A stretch of DNA of 64,000 nt from Actinomadura macrotermitis (GCF_009604375.1 NZ_WEGH01000005.1:434001-498000); one strand, 5' to 3'. Positions 51,496 through 60,604 are shown, counted from the stretch's first letter. The notes: a model not told the origin generated them from the letters alone. Numbers and translations are program-made.

Positions 51496-52323
51496 GTGCA
51501 TGGCAGACTCGGCGGCGTGATGGACGATGTCGCGGGCCACGGCGAGCTGACCGTCGGGGCCGCGGCGGCGCACGCGGGAGTGACCGTCCGCACCCTGCAT
51601 CATTGGGACGCGCTCGGGCTCGTCCGCCCGTCCGGGCGGACCGCGGGCGGTTACCGGCTCTATTCGGCGGCCGACGTCGCCCGCATCCACCGGGTGCTCG
51701 TCTACCGCGAGCTCGGGCTGCCCCTCGACGACATCCGCGGGCTTCTCGACGCCCCGGCGGCCGATATGGCCGTGCCGTTGAGACAGCAGCGTGCTCAGCT
51801 CCTCGACCGCATCGCCCGTTTGCAGGCGATGGTCGACGCGGTCGATCGCCTGATGGAGGCCGCGAGCGCCGGCATCCTGCTCTCGGCGGAGGAACAGGTC
51901 GCGATCTTCGGGCAGCGCTGGGAGCCGTCATGGGCCGCGGGCGCACGCGACCGGTGGGGCGGCACGGCCCAATGGACGCAGTACGCCGAGCGCGCCGCGG
52001 GCATGACCCGCGAGGACTGGCAGCGGGTCGCCGCCGGCGTCGCCGCGCTCGAGGGCGACCTGGCGGCGGCCAAGCGCGCCGGCGTCAGGCCGGGCAGCGG
52101 CGAGGCCAACGCTTTGGCGGAACGGCACAGGGCCTCCATCGGCGTGTACTTCGACTGCACCCACGCGATGCATGTCTGCCTGGGCAGGAAGTACGCCGCC
52201 GATCCCGGCTTCGCGGCCTACTACGACGCGATCGAGCCGGGCCTGGCCGGGTGGCTCCGCGACGTCATCGACGCCAACGCCCGCGATCGCGGCATCGACC
52301 CGGATTCGGCGACCTGGACCTGA
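51496..52323 (+). CDS. MerR regulator with TipAS antibiotic-recognition domain
   Basis: A 275-residue regulator. The MerR winged helix is LTVGAAAAHAGVTVRTLHHW then DALGLVRPSGRTAGGYRLYS; a coiled coil spans about residues 85-125; the C-terminal TipAS domain reads AEEQVAIFGQRWEPSWAAGA and ends with the conserved YFDCTHAMHVCLGRKYAADP then GFAAYYDAIEPGLAGWLRDV. TipAL-type proteins bind thiopeptide and related antibiotics and activate their own promoter. GTG 51496 follows AAGGGG, three bases after the VOC stop; ATG 51520 is an alternative. The dyad promoter upstream of the VOC gene is its likely target. Confidence 0.88.
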   Translation: MHGRLGGVMDDVAGHGELTVGAAAAHAGVTVRTLHHWDALGLVRPSGRTAGGYRLYSAADVARIHRVLVYRELGLPLDDIRGLLDAPAADMAVPLRQQRAQLLDRIARLQAMVDAVDRLMEAASAGILLSAEEQVAIFGQRWEPSWAAGARDRWGGTAQWTQYAERAAGMTREDWQRVAAGVAALEGDLAAAKRAGVRPGSGEANALAERHRASIGVYFDCTHAMHVCLGRKYAADPGFAAYYDAIEPGLAGWLRDVIDANARDRGIDPDSATWT

Positions 52324-52356
52324 CGCGCCCGCGCCGCCACCGGGATCACCTGCTGG

Positions 52357-52827
52357 ATGATTCCCGGCATGACCGACAACTCCCGTATCACCTTGCGCCA
52401 CGAACTGGACGCCTTCGCCGGCCGGCGCCGCCGGATCCAGGACCGGGTCGCCGACCGGATCACGGCGTTCAGCGGCTCGATCCCCTTCATCTACCTGCAC
52501 GTGGTGTGGTTCACGGGCTGGATCGCCTACAACACCGCGGTGACGCCGGCCTTCGACCCCTTTCCCTTCGGCCTGCTGACCCTGATCGTCTCGCTGGAGG
52601 CGATCTTCCTGTCCACGTTCGTGATGCTCAGCCAGAACCGCGAGGCCCTCCGCTCGGAGATCCGCTCGCAGATCGACTTCGAGACCAACGTGCTGTCGGA
52701 GGTCTGGCTCGAGGCGATGGCCGACAAGCTCGGCATCGACATCGACGAGGTCCACACCAAGGCGACCGCCCGCATCGCCGCCGCCCAGGCACGCCAGGAA
52801 CAGGCCACGGGCACGTCCGGCGGCTGA
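52357..52827 (+). CDS. DUF1003 membrane protein
   Basis: A 156-residue protein with two membrane helices (SIPFIYLHVVWFTGWIAYNT, LLTLIVSLEAIFLSTFVMLS) and the DUF1003 signature FPFGLLTLIVSLEAIFLSTF with SQNREA after it. The ends are cytoplasmic. The family is widespread and uncharacterised, sometimes linked to membrane stress. The start may be ATG 52357 or 52369; no ribosome site decides. It is downstream of the TipAS regulator by 33 bp and could be read from the same promoter. Confidence 0.8.
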   Translation: MIPGMTDNSRITLRHELDAFAGRRRRIQDRVADRITAFSGSIPFIYLHVVWFTGWIAYNTAVTPAFDPFPFGLLTLIVSLEAIFLSTFVMLSQNREALRSEIRSQIDFETNVLSEVWLEAMADKLGIDIDEVHTKATARIAAAQARQEQATGTSGG

Positions 52828-53028
52828 ACCCGCGCCGGCGGAACGGCGGCGGTGACCGCGCTGCGCGGACGAGCAGGTCCTGGCTTTCTAGGGGCGCGTA
52901 CTCAGGTGGAGATGAGTAGGGCGGCGGAGGTCCCGGCGGGGCGGGATGGCCGAGAGTGACGGTGGCAGAAGGCACCGGGCGTCGCGGGTACCGGCGGTGA
53001 CCGTGGGCGTGGAAGGTCAGGGGAGAAC

Positions 53029-54726
53029 ATGCGGATTCGGGTGGCCGGACCGGAGGACCGGGAGTGGATCTTCCGGACGCGGCACGAGGTGTTCGCGCGA
53101 GAGCTGGGACAGCACCAGGTCAACGGCCAGGGGATGCTCAGCGACGCGATGGACGAGCGGAACGTCTACCTCGTGGCCGAGGTGGACGGGGAGCACGCCG
53201 GGTTCGTCAGCGTGACGCCGCCGTGGGCGGGGCGGTACGCGCTGGAGAAGCACCTCGGACAGGGAGGACTCGACCAGCTCGCCGGGGGCGAGGAGCTGTT
53301 CGAGGTGCGGCTGCTGACCGTGGCCGAGCGGTTCCGCGGCTCGCTGGTGGCCGGGGTGCTGCTGCACGCGGCGCTGCGCTGGGTGGTCGCGCACGGCGGG
53401 CGGCGGGTGGCCGCCATGGGGCGGGCCGAGCTGATGGAGATGTACCGGGGGATCGGCCTGGCGGGGACGGGACGGGTCATCCGGTCGGGCGCGGTGGAGT
53501 TCGAGCTGATGACCGGCGACACCGCGGAGATGGCGCGGGTCTCGCTGGAACGGTACGGGCGGATCCTGCGGACCGTGGCGAAGCGGGTGGTCTGGGAGCT
53601 GGACACCCCGTTCCTGCCGGATGAGGAGGCCTGCTACCACGGCGGGGCCTCGATCGGCGCGATCGGGGAACGGGTGGACGCGCTCGACGGCAGGCACGCG
53701 GCGGTGCCCGCCGACGTCCTCGACGCCTGGTACGCGCCCGCGCCGGGGGTGGAGAAGTCCCTCATGGAGGACCCGGCGTGGCTGGCGCGGACTTCGCCGC
53801 CGGCCGACGCGGCGGGGCTGCTCGCCGAGGTGTGCGAGCGGCGCGGCCTGCCCGCGGAGTCCGTCGCGCTCGGCGCCGGCTCCTCCGACCTGATCTTCCG
53901 GGCGATGCGCGGGTGGCTGCGGCCGGACAGCCGGGTCCTGCTCGTCGATCCCATGTACGGCGAGTACGCGCATGTGGTGGAGCAGGTCGCCGGATGCCGG
54001 GCCGAACGGTTCCGGCTGCGCCGGGACGAGGACTGGCGGATCGATCCCGGGCGCCTGTCCCGCGCCCTGGCCGAGGGCCGCTACGACCTGGCCGTGATCG
54101 TCAACCCGAACAACCCGACGGGGCAGGTCCTGGACACCGCCGTCCTGCGGGCCGTGCTGGACGGCGCCCCGCGCGAGACCAGGTTCTGGATCGACGAGGC
54201 GTACCTGGAGTACACCGGGCAGCCCTCGCTGGAGGGTTACGCCGCCCTGTCCCCGAATGTCGTCGTGGCCAAGACCCTGTCGAAGATGTACGCCCTGTCC
54301 GGGCTGCGGGCCGGCTATCTGGCCGGGCCGCCCGCGCTCGTCCGGGAGATCCGCCGCTGGACGCCGCCGTGGGCGGTGAGCCTGCCCGCCCAGGTCGCCG
54401 CCGTCCAGGCGCTGCGCGAGACGGAGTACTACGCCGCCCGCTGGGCCGAGACCGCCCGCCTCCGCCGCGACCTCGCTGCGGCCCTCCGGGAACTGCCCGG
54501 CGCCCCGCGGGTGCTGTCCGGCTACGCCAACTCCGTCCTGCTCACCCTTCCCGAAGGGGCGCCCACCGCCACCCGGGTGGTCCGTGCCTGCCGTGGCAGC
54601 GGTGTCTTCGTGCGCGACCTCACCGGCATGTCCCCGTCCTTCGAGGGACGCACGCTGCGGATCTCGGTCCGCGGCGCCGAGGAGAACGCCCGCGTCGTCG
54701 CTGCTCTGCGCGGCGCCCTCGCATGA
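53029..54726 (+). CDS. GNAT acetyltransferase-aminotransferase fusion
   Basis: A 565-residue fusion. Residues about 1-175 resemble GNAT/N-acyltransferase domains (RIRVAGPEDREWIFRTRHEV, FEVRLLTVAERFRGSLVAGV). Residues about 200-565 are a class I/II aminotransferase like histidinol-phosphate aminotransferase: GAGSSDLIFRAMRGWL, VIVNPNNPTGQ, FWIDEAYLEY, and the PLP lysine K419 in SKMYALSGLRAGYLAG. Fused acyltransferase and aminotransferase suggests stepwise making and acylating an amino compound. It overlaps cdsA by four bases (ATGA), which points to lipid metabolism. ATG 53029 follows AGGGGAG. Confidence 0.8.
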   Translation: MRIRVAGPEDREWIFRTRHEVFARELGQHQVNGQGMLSDAMDERNVYLVAEVDGEHAGFVSVTPPWAGRYALEKHLGQGGLDQLAGGEELFEVRLLTVAERFRGSLVAGVLLHAALRWVVAHGGRRVAAMGRAELMEMYRGIGLAGTGRVIRSGAVEFELMTGDTAEMARVSLERYGRILRTVAKRVVWELDTPFLPDEEACYHGGASIGAIGERVDALDGRHAAVPADVLDAWYAPAPGVEKSLMEDPAWLARTSPPADAAGLLAEVCERRGLPAESVALGAGSSDLIFRAMRGWLRPDSRVLLVDPMYGEYAHVVEQVAGCRAERFRLRRDEDWRIDPGRLSRALAEGRYDLAVIVNPNNPTGQVLDTAVLRAVLDGAPRETRFWIDEAYLEYTGQPSLEGYAALSPNVVVAKTLSKMYALSGLRAGYLAGPPALVREIRRWTPPWAVSLPAQVAAVQALRETEYYAARWAETARLRRDLAAALRELPGAPRVLSGYANSVLLTLPEGAPTATRVVRACRGSGVFVRDLTGMSPSFEGRTLRISVRGAEENARVVAALRGALA

Positions 54727-55529
54727 TGACCGCGCTCCAGGCGGCGCCCGCGGTCGGCGGGGCGCTGGTCGTCGGCGGTGTCGGTGTCGCCTTGTCCCGC
54801 CGCCGCGAGTACATCGTCCGCTGGTGTGCCTGGGCGGTCGCCGTCCCGGTCGCGCTGGGGGCGTTCGCCTTGGGCGGGCCCGGTCTGGCGCTGCTCGCCG
54901 CGCTCGGCGGGACGGTCTGCGCCGCCGAGTACGCGGCTCTGGCGCGGCTTCGCTGGGCGGACCGCGGTGTCCTGCACGCCGCGGTCCTCGCCCTGCCCGC
55001 CGCGGCCTGGCTCGTCCCCGGGCAGCTGCCCAGGGTCCTGGCCGCCGCTGTTCTGGCGGCCCTCCTCGTCCCCGTCCTGACCGGGGACGCCGAAGGCGGG
55101 GCGCGCCGGCTGGCCTTCACCGCGGGCGGCGTCCTGTGGTTCGCGCCCCTCGCCGGCGCGGTCCTGCTCGACGACGCCGCGCTGGCCCTGTTCGCGGCCG
55201 TGTCGGTCACCGACATCACCGCCTCCCTGGCCGGACGCCGGCTGCGCGGCCCGAAGCTGTCGCCGATCTCGCCGAACAAGACCTGGGCCGGCGCTCTCTG
55301 CGGCGCCGCGGCCGGGCTGGCGACCCTCGCCGCGCTGGACGCCTGCACCCCCGCCTACGCCGTGGCCGTCCTGCTCGGCGCCCCCTTGGGCGATCTCCTG
55401 GAATCTCTGGTCAAGCGGTCCCTGGGGGTCAAGGACTCGGCTTCGTGGCTGGCCGGCGCCGGCGGCCTCCTCGACCGCCTGGACTCTCTTCTGCTCACCT
55501 TCGCGCTGGCGCTGCTGCTCGCGCTTTGA
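54723..55529 (+). CDS. cdsA: Phosphatidate cytidylyltransferase (CDP-DAG synthase)
   Basis: A 268-residue integral membrane enzyme with about eight helices. The CdsA signature is present: TDITASLAGRRLRGPKLSPI then SPNKTWAGALCG, and the C-terminal GDLLESLVKRSLGVKDSASW then LAGAGGLLDRLDSLL. It makes CDP-diacylglycerol from phosphatidate and CTP. The start overlaps the end of the fusion gene by four bases, so they are co-translated. A single overlap with an aminotransferase is unusual for cdsA, which more often sits with frr or dxr; it may be a second, specialised copy. Confidence 0.85.
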   Translation: MMTALQAAPAVGGALVVGGVGVALSRRREYIVRWCAWAVAVPVALGAFALGGPGLALLAALGGTVCAAEYAALARLRWADRGVLHAAVLALPAAAWLVPGQLPRVLAAAVLAALLVPVLTGDAEGGARRLAFTAGGVLWFAPLAGAVLLDDAALALFAAVSVTDITASLAGRRLRGPKLSPISPNKTWAGALCGAAAGLATLAALDACTPAYAVAVLLGAPLGDLLESLVKRSLGVKDSASWLAGAGGLLDRLDSLLLTFALALLLAL

Positions 55530-55584
55530 CCGGCGCGACGATAGAACAGGACGGCACCGCCCAGTCCCCGAGGAGGCCATTGCC

Positions 55585-56685
55585 GTGACGGCGCTGGAAG
55601 GACCCGTCAACGACGGGGTGCTCCATGCCCCTGGCGGGCTCGATCCGTTCGCCGAGGCCGTCGCGCTGCTGCCGGCCCTTCCGCCGGATGCGCCGGGCGA
55701 CCGTTACGGGATCCGCGGCCTGACCGCGGCCTGGCTGCGCAACCTGAAGAGCGACGCCACCCGCCGCGGCTACTACCGGGACCTGGCGGGCTGGCTGGAC
55801 TACTGCAACCGCACCATGCTGGACCCGCTGGACGCGCGCCGCGCCGACATCGACGACTGGTCGGCGTCCATGACGGTGGCCGCGCCGCACGGCGGGACCC
55901 GGCCGGCCGGGGTGTCCACCCGGGCGCGGCGGCTGGCGGCGGTGTCGTCCTGGTACACCTACCTGCAGTCCAACGACGTCACCGACCGCAACCCCACCCG
56001 GCTCGCCAGCCGGCCCTCCGCGTCGGAGATCTCCGCGAACGCCCGCAAGGCCCCGACGCTCAGCGCCCCCGAGACCGCGCTGCTGCTCGACACCGCCGAG
56101 TCCCGCGCCGCCGAGCTCGGCACCGAGGCCGCGTGGCGGGACGCCGCGGTGATCGCGCTGCTGTTCTACACGGCCCTGCGGGTCTCGGCCATCACCGGCG
56201 CCGACCTGTCCGACCTGAGCACCGAGGCCGGCTACCGGATCCTGTGGCACAGCACGAAGGGCAAGGGGCCGGACGGCCGCGACTACGTCCGCCTGGACGG
56301 CGAGCTCTGCCGCGTCCTGGACACCTACATCGCCGTCCGCGGCGGCTCCGGCGGCCCGCTCCTGGTCACCACGCCCCACCCCTACGACGCGTCCAAGCCG
56401 GGCGGGAAGCGCCTCACCCAGCGCGACGTCACCAACATCATGCGCAAGCTGGCGGGCCTGGCCGGGCTGCCCGCCGCCGCCCGCCTGTCCCCGCACAGCG
56501 GCCGCCGCACCGTGATCACCACCCTGCTCGGCAACGACGTCCCCCTCGCCAAGGTCCAGGACCTGGCCGGCCACGCCGACCCGCGCACCACCCGCCGCTA
56601 CGACGACACCAACCACAAGCTCGCCGCGTCGCCCGTCACCGACCTCACCCGCATCCTCGCCCGCCACCGCTCCTCCCCCGGCTGA
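55585..56685 (+). CDS. Site-specific tyrosine recombinase (XerC/integrase-like)
   Basis: A 366-residue recombinase. The N-terminal SAM-like domain (WLRNLKSDATRRGYYRDLAG, SWYTYLQSNDVTDRNPTRLA) precedes the catalytic domain with the Arg I in YTALRVSAITGADL, the HxxR box in LSPHSGRRTVITTLLG, the His in LAGHADPRTTRRY and the nucleophile Tyr just after (RRYDDTNHK). All catalytic residues are intact, unlike the recombinase at 5532. GTG 55585 follows GAGGAGG. No flanking attachment site was spotted. It starts 55 bp after cdsA and may be part of a small mobile island. Confidence 0.85.
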   Translation: MTALEGPVNDGVLHAPGGLDPFAEAVALLPALPPDAPGDRYGIRGLTAAWLRNLKSDATRRGYYRDLAGWLDYCNRTMLDPLDARRADIDDWSASMTVAAPHGGTRPAGVSTRARRLAAVSSWYTYLQSNDVTDRNPTRLASRPSASEISANARKAPTLSAPETALLLDTAESRAAELGTEAAWRDAAVIALLFYTALRVSAITGADLSDLSTEAGYRILWHSTKGKGPDGRDYVRLDGELCRVLDTYIAVRGGSGGPLLVTTPHPYDASKPGGKRLTQRDVTNIMRKLAGLAGLPAAARLSPHSGRRTVITTLLGNDVPLAKVQDLAGHADPRTTRRYDDTNHKLAASPVTDLTRILARHRSSPG

Positions 56686-56693
56686 CGCGCCGG

Positions 56694-58493
56694 TCAGCCG
56701 CGCGCGTATCCGCCCAGGTCGCCGCGGTGCTGCTCGACACCCGGGGAGAGCGGCGGGCGGCCCGGGGCCAGCAGGTTGGCGGCCATGGGCGCCGCGGCCG
56801 GCTCCCCCCGTCCGTACGCCTTGACGATCTTCTCGACCTGGGCCGGTTTGACGGTCTCGCCGAAGGGCGGCTCGTGGGGATCCACGACGCATTCGACCAG
56901 TACCGGCCCGTCGTGGGCGAACGCCCGGGTCAGCGCGTCCGCCACCTGGCCGCACTCCTCGACGCGGAACGCAGTCAGCCCGCAGCCCTCGGCGACCTTG
57001 ACGAAGTCGATGGGCGACAGGCCGCACCCGTACTGCGGGTTGCCCAGGTAGGCGTTCTGCTCCCACACCTCCAGGCCGAGCGTGTCGTTGCGCAGGACGA
57101 CGACCTTGACCGGCAGCCCGTGCTGCACGAGCGTGGCCAGCTCCCCCAGGCACATCGACAGGCCGCCGTCGCCGACGAAGGCGACGACCGGCCGGCCGGG
57201 GTGGGCGATCTGGGCGCCGACCGCGTACGGCAGGGCCGATCCCATCGAGCACAGCGTGCCGGAGAAGGAGAACTGCATCCCGCGCCGCAGCATCACCCGC
57301 GACCCCCAGGAGCTGACCGTCCCGGCGTCACCGGTGAGGATCGCCCCGTCGGGGATGGTGTCGCTGAGCGCGCAGGTCACCGCCTGCGGCTTCATCGGCA
57401 CCGCGGGGTCGGCGGCGCGCCGGCGCTGCAGCTCCCACCACCGGTCGTAGAGGGCGCGCGCCTCCTCGGCGAACGAAAGGTCCTTCCGCGCCCGCAGCAT
57501 GGGCAGGAGCCGGGCCAGGGTGGCTCCCGCGTCCCCGCACAACCCGACCTCGACCGGGTAGCGCATGCCGATCCGGTCCCCCGCCACGTCGATCTGCACC
57601 GCCCGCGCCTGGCCCGGCTTCGGCCAGAAGTCGTAGAACGGCGTGCTGCTGCCGACGATGAGGAAGCCGTCGCAGTTCTCCATCGCCCACTGCGAGGCCC
57701 TGGTGCCGATGAAGCCGATCCCGCCGGTGCAGAAGGGGCTGTCGTCGGGGACAGCGTCCTTGCCCAGGCCCGCCTTGGCGATCGGCGCCCCCAGCGTCCG
57801 GGCGACCTCCTCCAGCAGATCCCCGGCGCCGAACCGGGCGCCGGCCCCGGCGAGGATCGCGATCTTGTCGCAGTCGTCGAGCAGCACGGCCGCGCGCCTG
57901 ATGTCGTCCTCGGCCGGCACCTGGACGTGGCGCTGGCCGGCGGTCGAGGTGTGGCCGGGGACGTTCTTCTCCGACACCGTGTCCTGGTCCCCGGTCCAGG
58001 ACTGGGTGTCGATCGGGATCGTCAGGTGCGCGGGCGCGCGGCGGTAGAGCGCGGCGCGCACCGCCCGGTCGGTGACCGCGACGGCGTGCGCCGGGCCCAT
58101 CACGCGCTCGCTGAAGGTGCAGGCCGGCTCCAGCACCTTGGCGTTGTCGATGTCCTGCAGGAAGTGGGTGCCGACCAGGTCGTGGTAGGTCATGCCGGTG
58201 ATCGCGATCACCGGGGCGCCGTCGATCCTGCCGTCGTACAGCCCGTTCATCAGGTGCAGCGCGCCCGGGCCCGAGGTGGCCACGCAGGCGGCGGCGCGGC
58301 CGGTGAACTTGGCGTAGCCGACCGCCGCCAGCGCGGCGTACTCCTCGTGCCGGACGTGCACGAACCGCATCTCCGGGTGCGTGCGCAGCGCCTCGAAGAA
58401 GCCGTTGACGGCGTCCCCGCAGATGCCGAAACAGGTGTCGATCCCCCATTCCAGCAGCCGTTCCACGATGAGGTCCGAGGTCGTCTTGGGCAT
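56694..58493 (-). CDS. Thiamine-diphosphate enzyme, pyruvate oxidase-like
   Basis: A 599-residue ThDP enzyme of the acetolactate synthase/pyruvate oxidase group. The N-terminal PYR domain has FGICGDAVNGFFEALRTHPE with the catalytic Glu in VRHEEYAALAAVGYAKFTGR; the central domain is FAD/ADP-binding-like; the C-terminal PP domain holds the Mg-ThDP motif VGDGGLSMCLGELATLVQHG then LPVKVVVLRNDTLGLE. The family includes PoxB-type pyruvate dehydrogenases that give acetate and CO2. The C-terminal tail lacks an obvious membrane-binding helix. ATG 58493 follows AAGGAG. It is convergent with the recombinase and followed by no co-directional gene. Confidence 0.85.
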   Translation of the reverse strand: MPKTTSDLIVERLLEWGIDTCFGICGDAVNGFFEALRTHPEMRFVHVRHEEYAALAAVGYAKFTGRAAACVATSGPGALHLMNGLYDGRIDGAPVIAITGMTYHDLVGTHFLQDIDNAKVLEPACTFSERVMGPAHAVAVTDRAVRAALYRRAPAHLTIPIDTQSWTGDQDTVSEKNVPGHTSTAGQRHVQVPAEDDIRRAAVLLDDCDKIAILAGAGARFGAGDLLEEVARTLGAPIAKAGLGKDAVPDDSPFCTGGIGFIGTRASQWAMENCDGFLIVGSSTPFYDFWPKPGQARAVQIDVAGDRIGMRYPVEVGLCGDAGATLARLLPMLRARKDLSFAEEARALYDRWWELQRRRAADPAVPMKPQAVTCALSDTIPDGAILTGDAGTVSSWGSRVMLRRGMQFSFSGTLCSMGSALPYAVGAQIAHPGRPVVAFVGDGGLSMCLGELATLVQHGLPVKVVVLRNDTLGLEVWEQNAYLGNPQYGCGLSPIDFVKVAEGCGLTAFRVEECGQVADALTRAFAHDGPVLVECVVDPHEPPFGETVKPAQVEKIVKAYGRGEPAAAPMAANLLAPGRPPLSPGVEQHRGDLGGYARG

Positions 58494-58597
58494 GGCGTGG
58501 CTCCTTGTTCGCGGAAACGGCCCGCTTGCCGCCATACCCGTGCCGGCCTTGGCGAGGGAAGGCCGGTGGTCAAAAGTTGGCCGGGGTGCGGGGTGCC

Positions 58598-59800
58598 TCA
58601 GCTCTGCGGGACGTCCTTGACGAACACGATCCCGTCGATGCTTTCCAGGTGGGACGGGTCGAGCGAGGCGTAACCGAACCAGGGGGATTCGCGGTGCGCG
58701 GGCCGCGTGCCGCCGAGGGCGGTGGTCAGCCGGCGGGGGTCGACGAGGCAGCGGTCCTCCGGGAGCCCGTACAGGAGCCCTTCGAGGGTGCCGGGCGGCG
58801 GGGCGTCCACGCCCTGGTGCCGGATCGTGCCGAGGGCCGTGGCCACGAAGGCGTAGTCGTCGCCGAGCCGGGCGTTCGCCAGCGCGCCGGCGCTCCACCA
58901 CTCCACCGGCTTCTCGCCCATCCGCATCGAGCTCTTCTCCCGCTGGAGGTGGGAGTTGTGGGCGTAGACGAAGACCGGGCCGCGCTCGGCGAGCGCGAGG
59001 AGGTTGTGCGCCATCATCTGGTCCCGCACCCCCACCAGCCAGGCCATGCGGCCCGGTGAGGTGTCGGCCATCCAGTGGTGGTAGCGCAGCAGGCCGGTGG
59101 CGGTGCGCGCGTACAGGCGCGCCCGGTCCCACTCGTCCCGCGAGGAGGACGCGATCAGGTGCGGCATCTGCGTGTCGAGCAGCGCCGCCAGGTCGTCGGC
59201 GAGCAGCCGCAGCCGGCGGGCCTCGGCTGACCGCCCCACCGACCGGGTCGGGTCCATCATCGCGGCGGGCTCGGTCCACTGCTCGTCGGAGCCGAGCAGC
59301 CGGTCGAGCGTTTCGGCGGTGCAGGGAAGCAGGTCCGCGTCCGCCCGGGCGGCGAGGTAGTCGTGGAGCGCGGTGAGGGCCTGCCGGGGACTCGCGGCGT
59401 GGCTGATCTCCAGCGGGCCGTCGAAACCGGCGAAGCGGACCTGCTCGGAGGCGGGCCGGCCGTCGTTGTAGGCGCGCATCCAGCGCACGAGCTCGCGGTT
59501 GCCCGCGCAGGTGCCCCAGTCGTGGCTGAACCCGTGCGCCATGACCTCGTCCAGGGTGCCCGTGCCCGAGGTGACGTGGTCGTCCACGATCAGGCCCGCC
59601 AGGCAGTCGCTTTCGAGCGCGATCGTCCGGTAGCCCCCCTGCTCGACGAGCTGCCGGAAGAGCTCGTTGCGCAGGTCGAGCAGGGCGTCCTCGTGGTGGG
59701 TGGGCTCGCCCAGGGCGAGCAGCCGGGGCCGGGCCGGGAGCAGGCCGAGAACGGCGGTGGCATCGACGGGATGGACGGTGTCCTTGATGTCAGTGGCCAT
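58598..59800 (-). CDS. Erythromycin esterase family protein
   Basis: A 400-residue protein of the erythromycin esterase family. It has LLALGEPTHHEDALLDLRNE (metal/catalytic His region), YRTIALESDCLAGLIVDDHV, FAGFDGPLEI and VFVYAHNSHLQREKSSMR, all family landmarks. Members hydrolyse the macrolactone ring or act on related esters; the true substrate is unknown. ATG 59800 lies right beside a palindromic operator; an AAAGG sequence is near but tightly spaced, so the transcript could have an unusual leader. It is divergent from a double-MerR regulator that probably controls it, suggesting drug-inducible resistance. Confidence 0.8.
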   Translation of the reverse strand: MATDIKDTVHPVDATAVLGLLPARPRLLALGEPTHHEDALLDLRNELFRQLVEQGGYRTIALESDCLAGLIVDDHVTSGTGTLDEVMAHGFSHDWGTCAGNRELVRWMRAYNDGRPASEQVRFAGFDGPLEISHAASPRQALTALHDYLAARADADLLPCTAETLDRLLGSDEQWTEPAAMMDPTRSVGRSAEARRLRLLADDLAALLDTQMPHLIASSSRDEWDRARLYARTATGLLRYHHWMADTSPGRMAWLVGVRDQMMAHNLLALAERGPVFVYAHNSHLQREKSSMRMGEKPVEWWSAGALANARLGDDYAFVATALGTIRHQGVDAPPPGTLEGLLYGLPEDRCLVDPRRLTTALGGTRPAHRESPWFGYASLDPSHLESIDGIVFVKDVPQS

Positions 59801-59806
59801 GCCTTT

Positions 59807-59818
59807 AACGATATCGTT
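59807..59818. promoter_or_regulatory. Palindromic operator between esterase and MerR genes
   Basis: AACGATATCGTT at 59807-59818 is a perfect 12-bp palindrome seven bases before the esterase start and 41 bp before the MerR gene. CGTTGAA and CGGTTGAAA follow as related half-sites. It is a likely binding site for the two-headed MerR protein. Confidence 0.5.
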
Positions 59819-59858
59819 GAACTTACGGTTGAAACTTTTCTGCGATGTAGGAGGGGGC

Positions 59859-60578
59859 ATGGAGCAAAAGCTTAAAAACGGCAGGCAGCTCAGGCCGGTC
59901 GACCTGGCGCGCGGGCACGGCCTTTCCACACAGGCCGTCAGGAACTACGAGGAGGCTGGCATCCTTCCGGCCGCCGATCGCACGCCGCACGGCTACCGGA
60001 CCTACACCCCGCTGCACGCGCAGGCCCTGCGCACGTTCCTCGCCCTGGTGCCCGGCCACGGCCACCAGACGGCGACGTCGATCATGCGGGCGGTGAACCA
60101 GGGCGCGGTCGATGAGGCGTTCCGCCTCATCGACGAGAGCCACGCCCAGCTCCTCGACGACCGGCGCACCCTCCAAGCGGTGGAGAACGCCCTCCGCGAC
60201 CTGGAGCCCGGCACGGCGGCCGAACCCGGATCCGGCGGCACGTTCATCGGGCCGCTGGCGAACAGACTCGGCCTCCGGCCGGCGACGCTGCGCAAATGGG
60301 AGAACGCCGGGCTGGTGCGCCCGCGCCGCGACCCACGGACCGGGTACCGCGTCTACGACGAGGCCGACGTGCGGGACGTCCGGCTGGTCCACCAGCTCAG
60401 GCGGGGCGGCTACCTGCTGGAGCAGATCGCCCCGCTGATCGCGCAGGTGCGGGCGGCCGGGGGACTGGAGCCGCTGGAGGCCACCCTGCGCGGCTGGCAC
60501 GGCCGGCTGTCCGCCCGCGGACGCGCGATGCTGGCCGGGGCCGCCGAACTGGAGGCGTATCTCCGCGAGTGCGAATGA
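59859..60578 (+). CDS. Two-domain MerR regulator (TioE-like)
   Basis: A 239-residue protein with two MerR DNA-binding domains. The first is residues about 10-80 (LRPVDLARGHGLSTQAVRNY then EEAGILPAADRTPHGYRTYT). The second is residues about 125-200 (IGPLANRLGLRPATLRKWEN then AGLVRPRRDPRTGYRVYDEA). Such double-headed regulators are known as the TioE type near resistance genes. A C-terminal helical region (GYLLEQIAPLIAQVRAAGG) may bind ligand. GGAGGGGG lies before ATG 59859. It is divergent from the erythromycin esterase-like gene. Confidence 0.85.
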   Translation: MEQKLKNGRQLRPVDLARGHGLSTQAVRNYEEAGILPAADRTPHGYRTYTPLHAQALRTFLALVPGHGHQTATSIMRAVNQGAVDEAFRLIDESHAQLLDDRRTLQAVENALRDLEPGTAAEPGSGGTFIGPLANRLGLRPATLRKWENAGLVRPRRDPRTGYRVYDEADVRDVRLVHQLRRGGYLLEQIAPLIAQVRAAGGLEPLEATLRGWHGRLSARGRAMLAGAAELEAYLRECE

Positions 60579-60604
60579 GGCCTCTCCCCCGCCGTGGAGC
60601 CGGG

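Noticed and set aside
56133..58673. A plus-strand frame of about 850 codons over the ThDP enzyme
   Set aside because: Antisense to an enzyme with clear ThDP motifs; composition is His/Arg/Leu-rich with no family.
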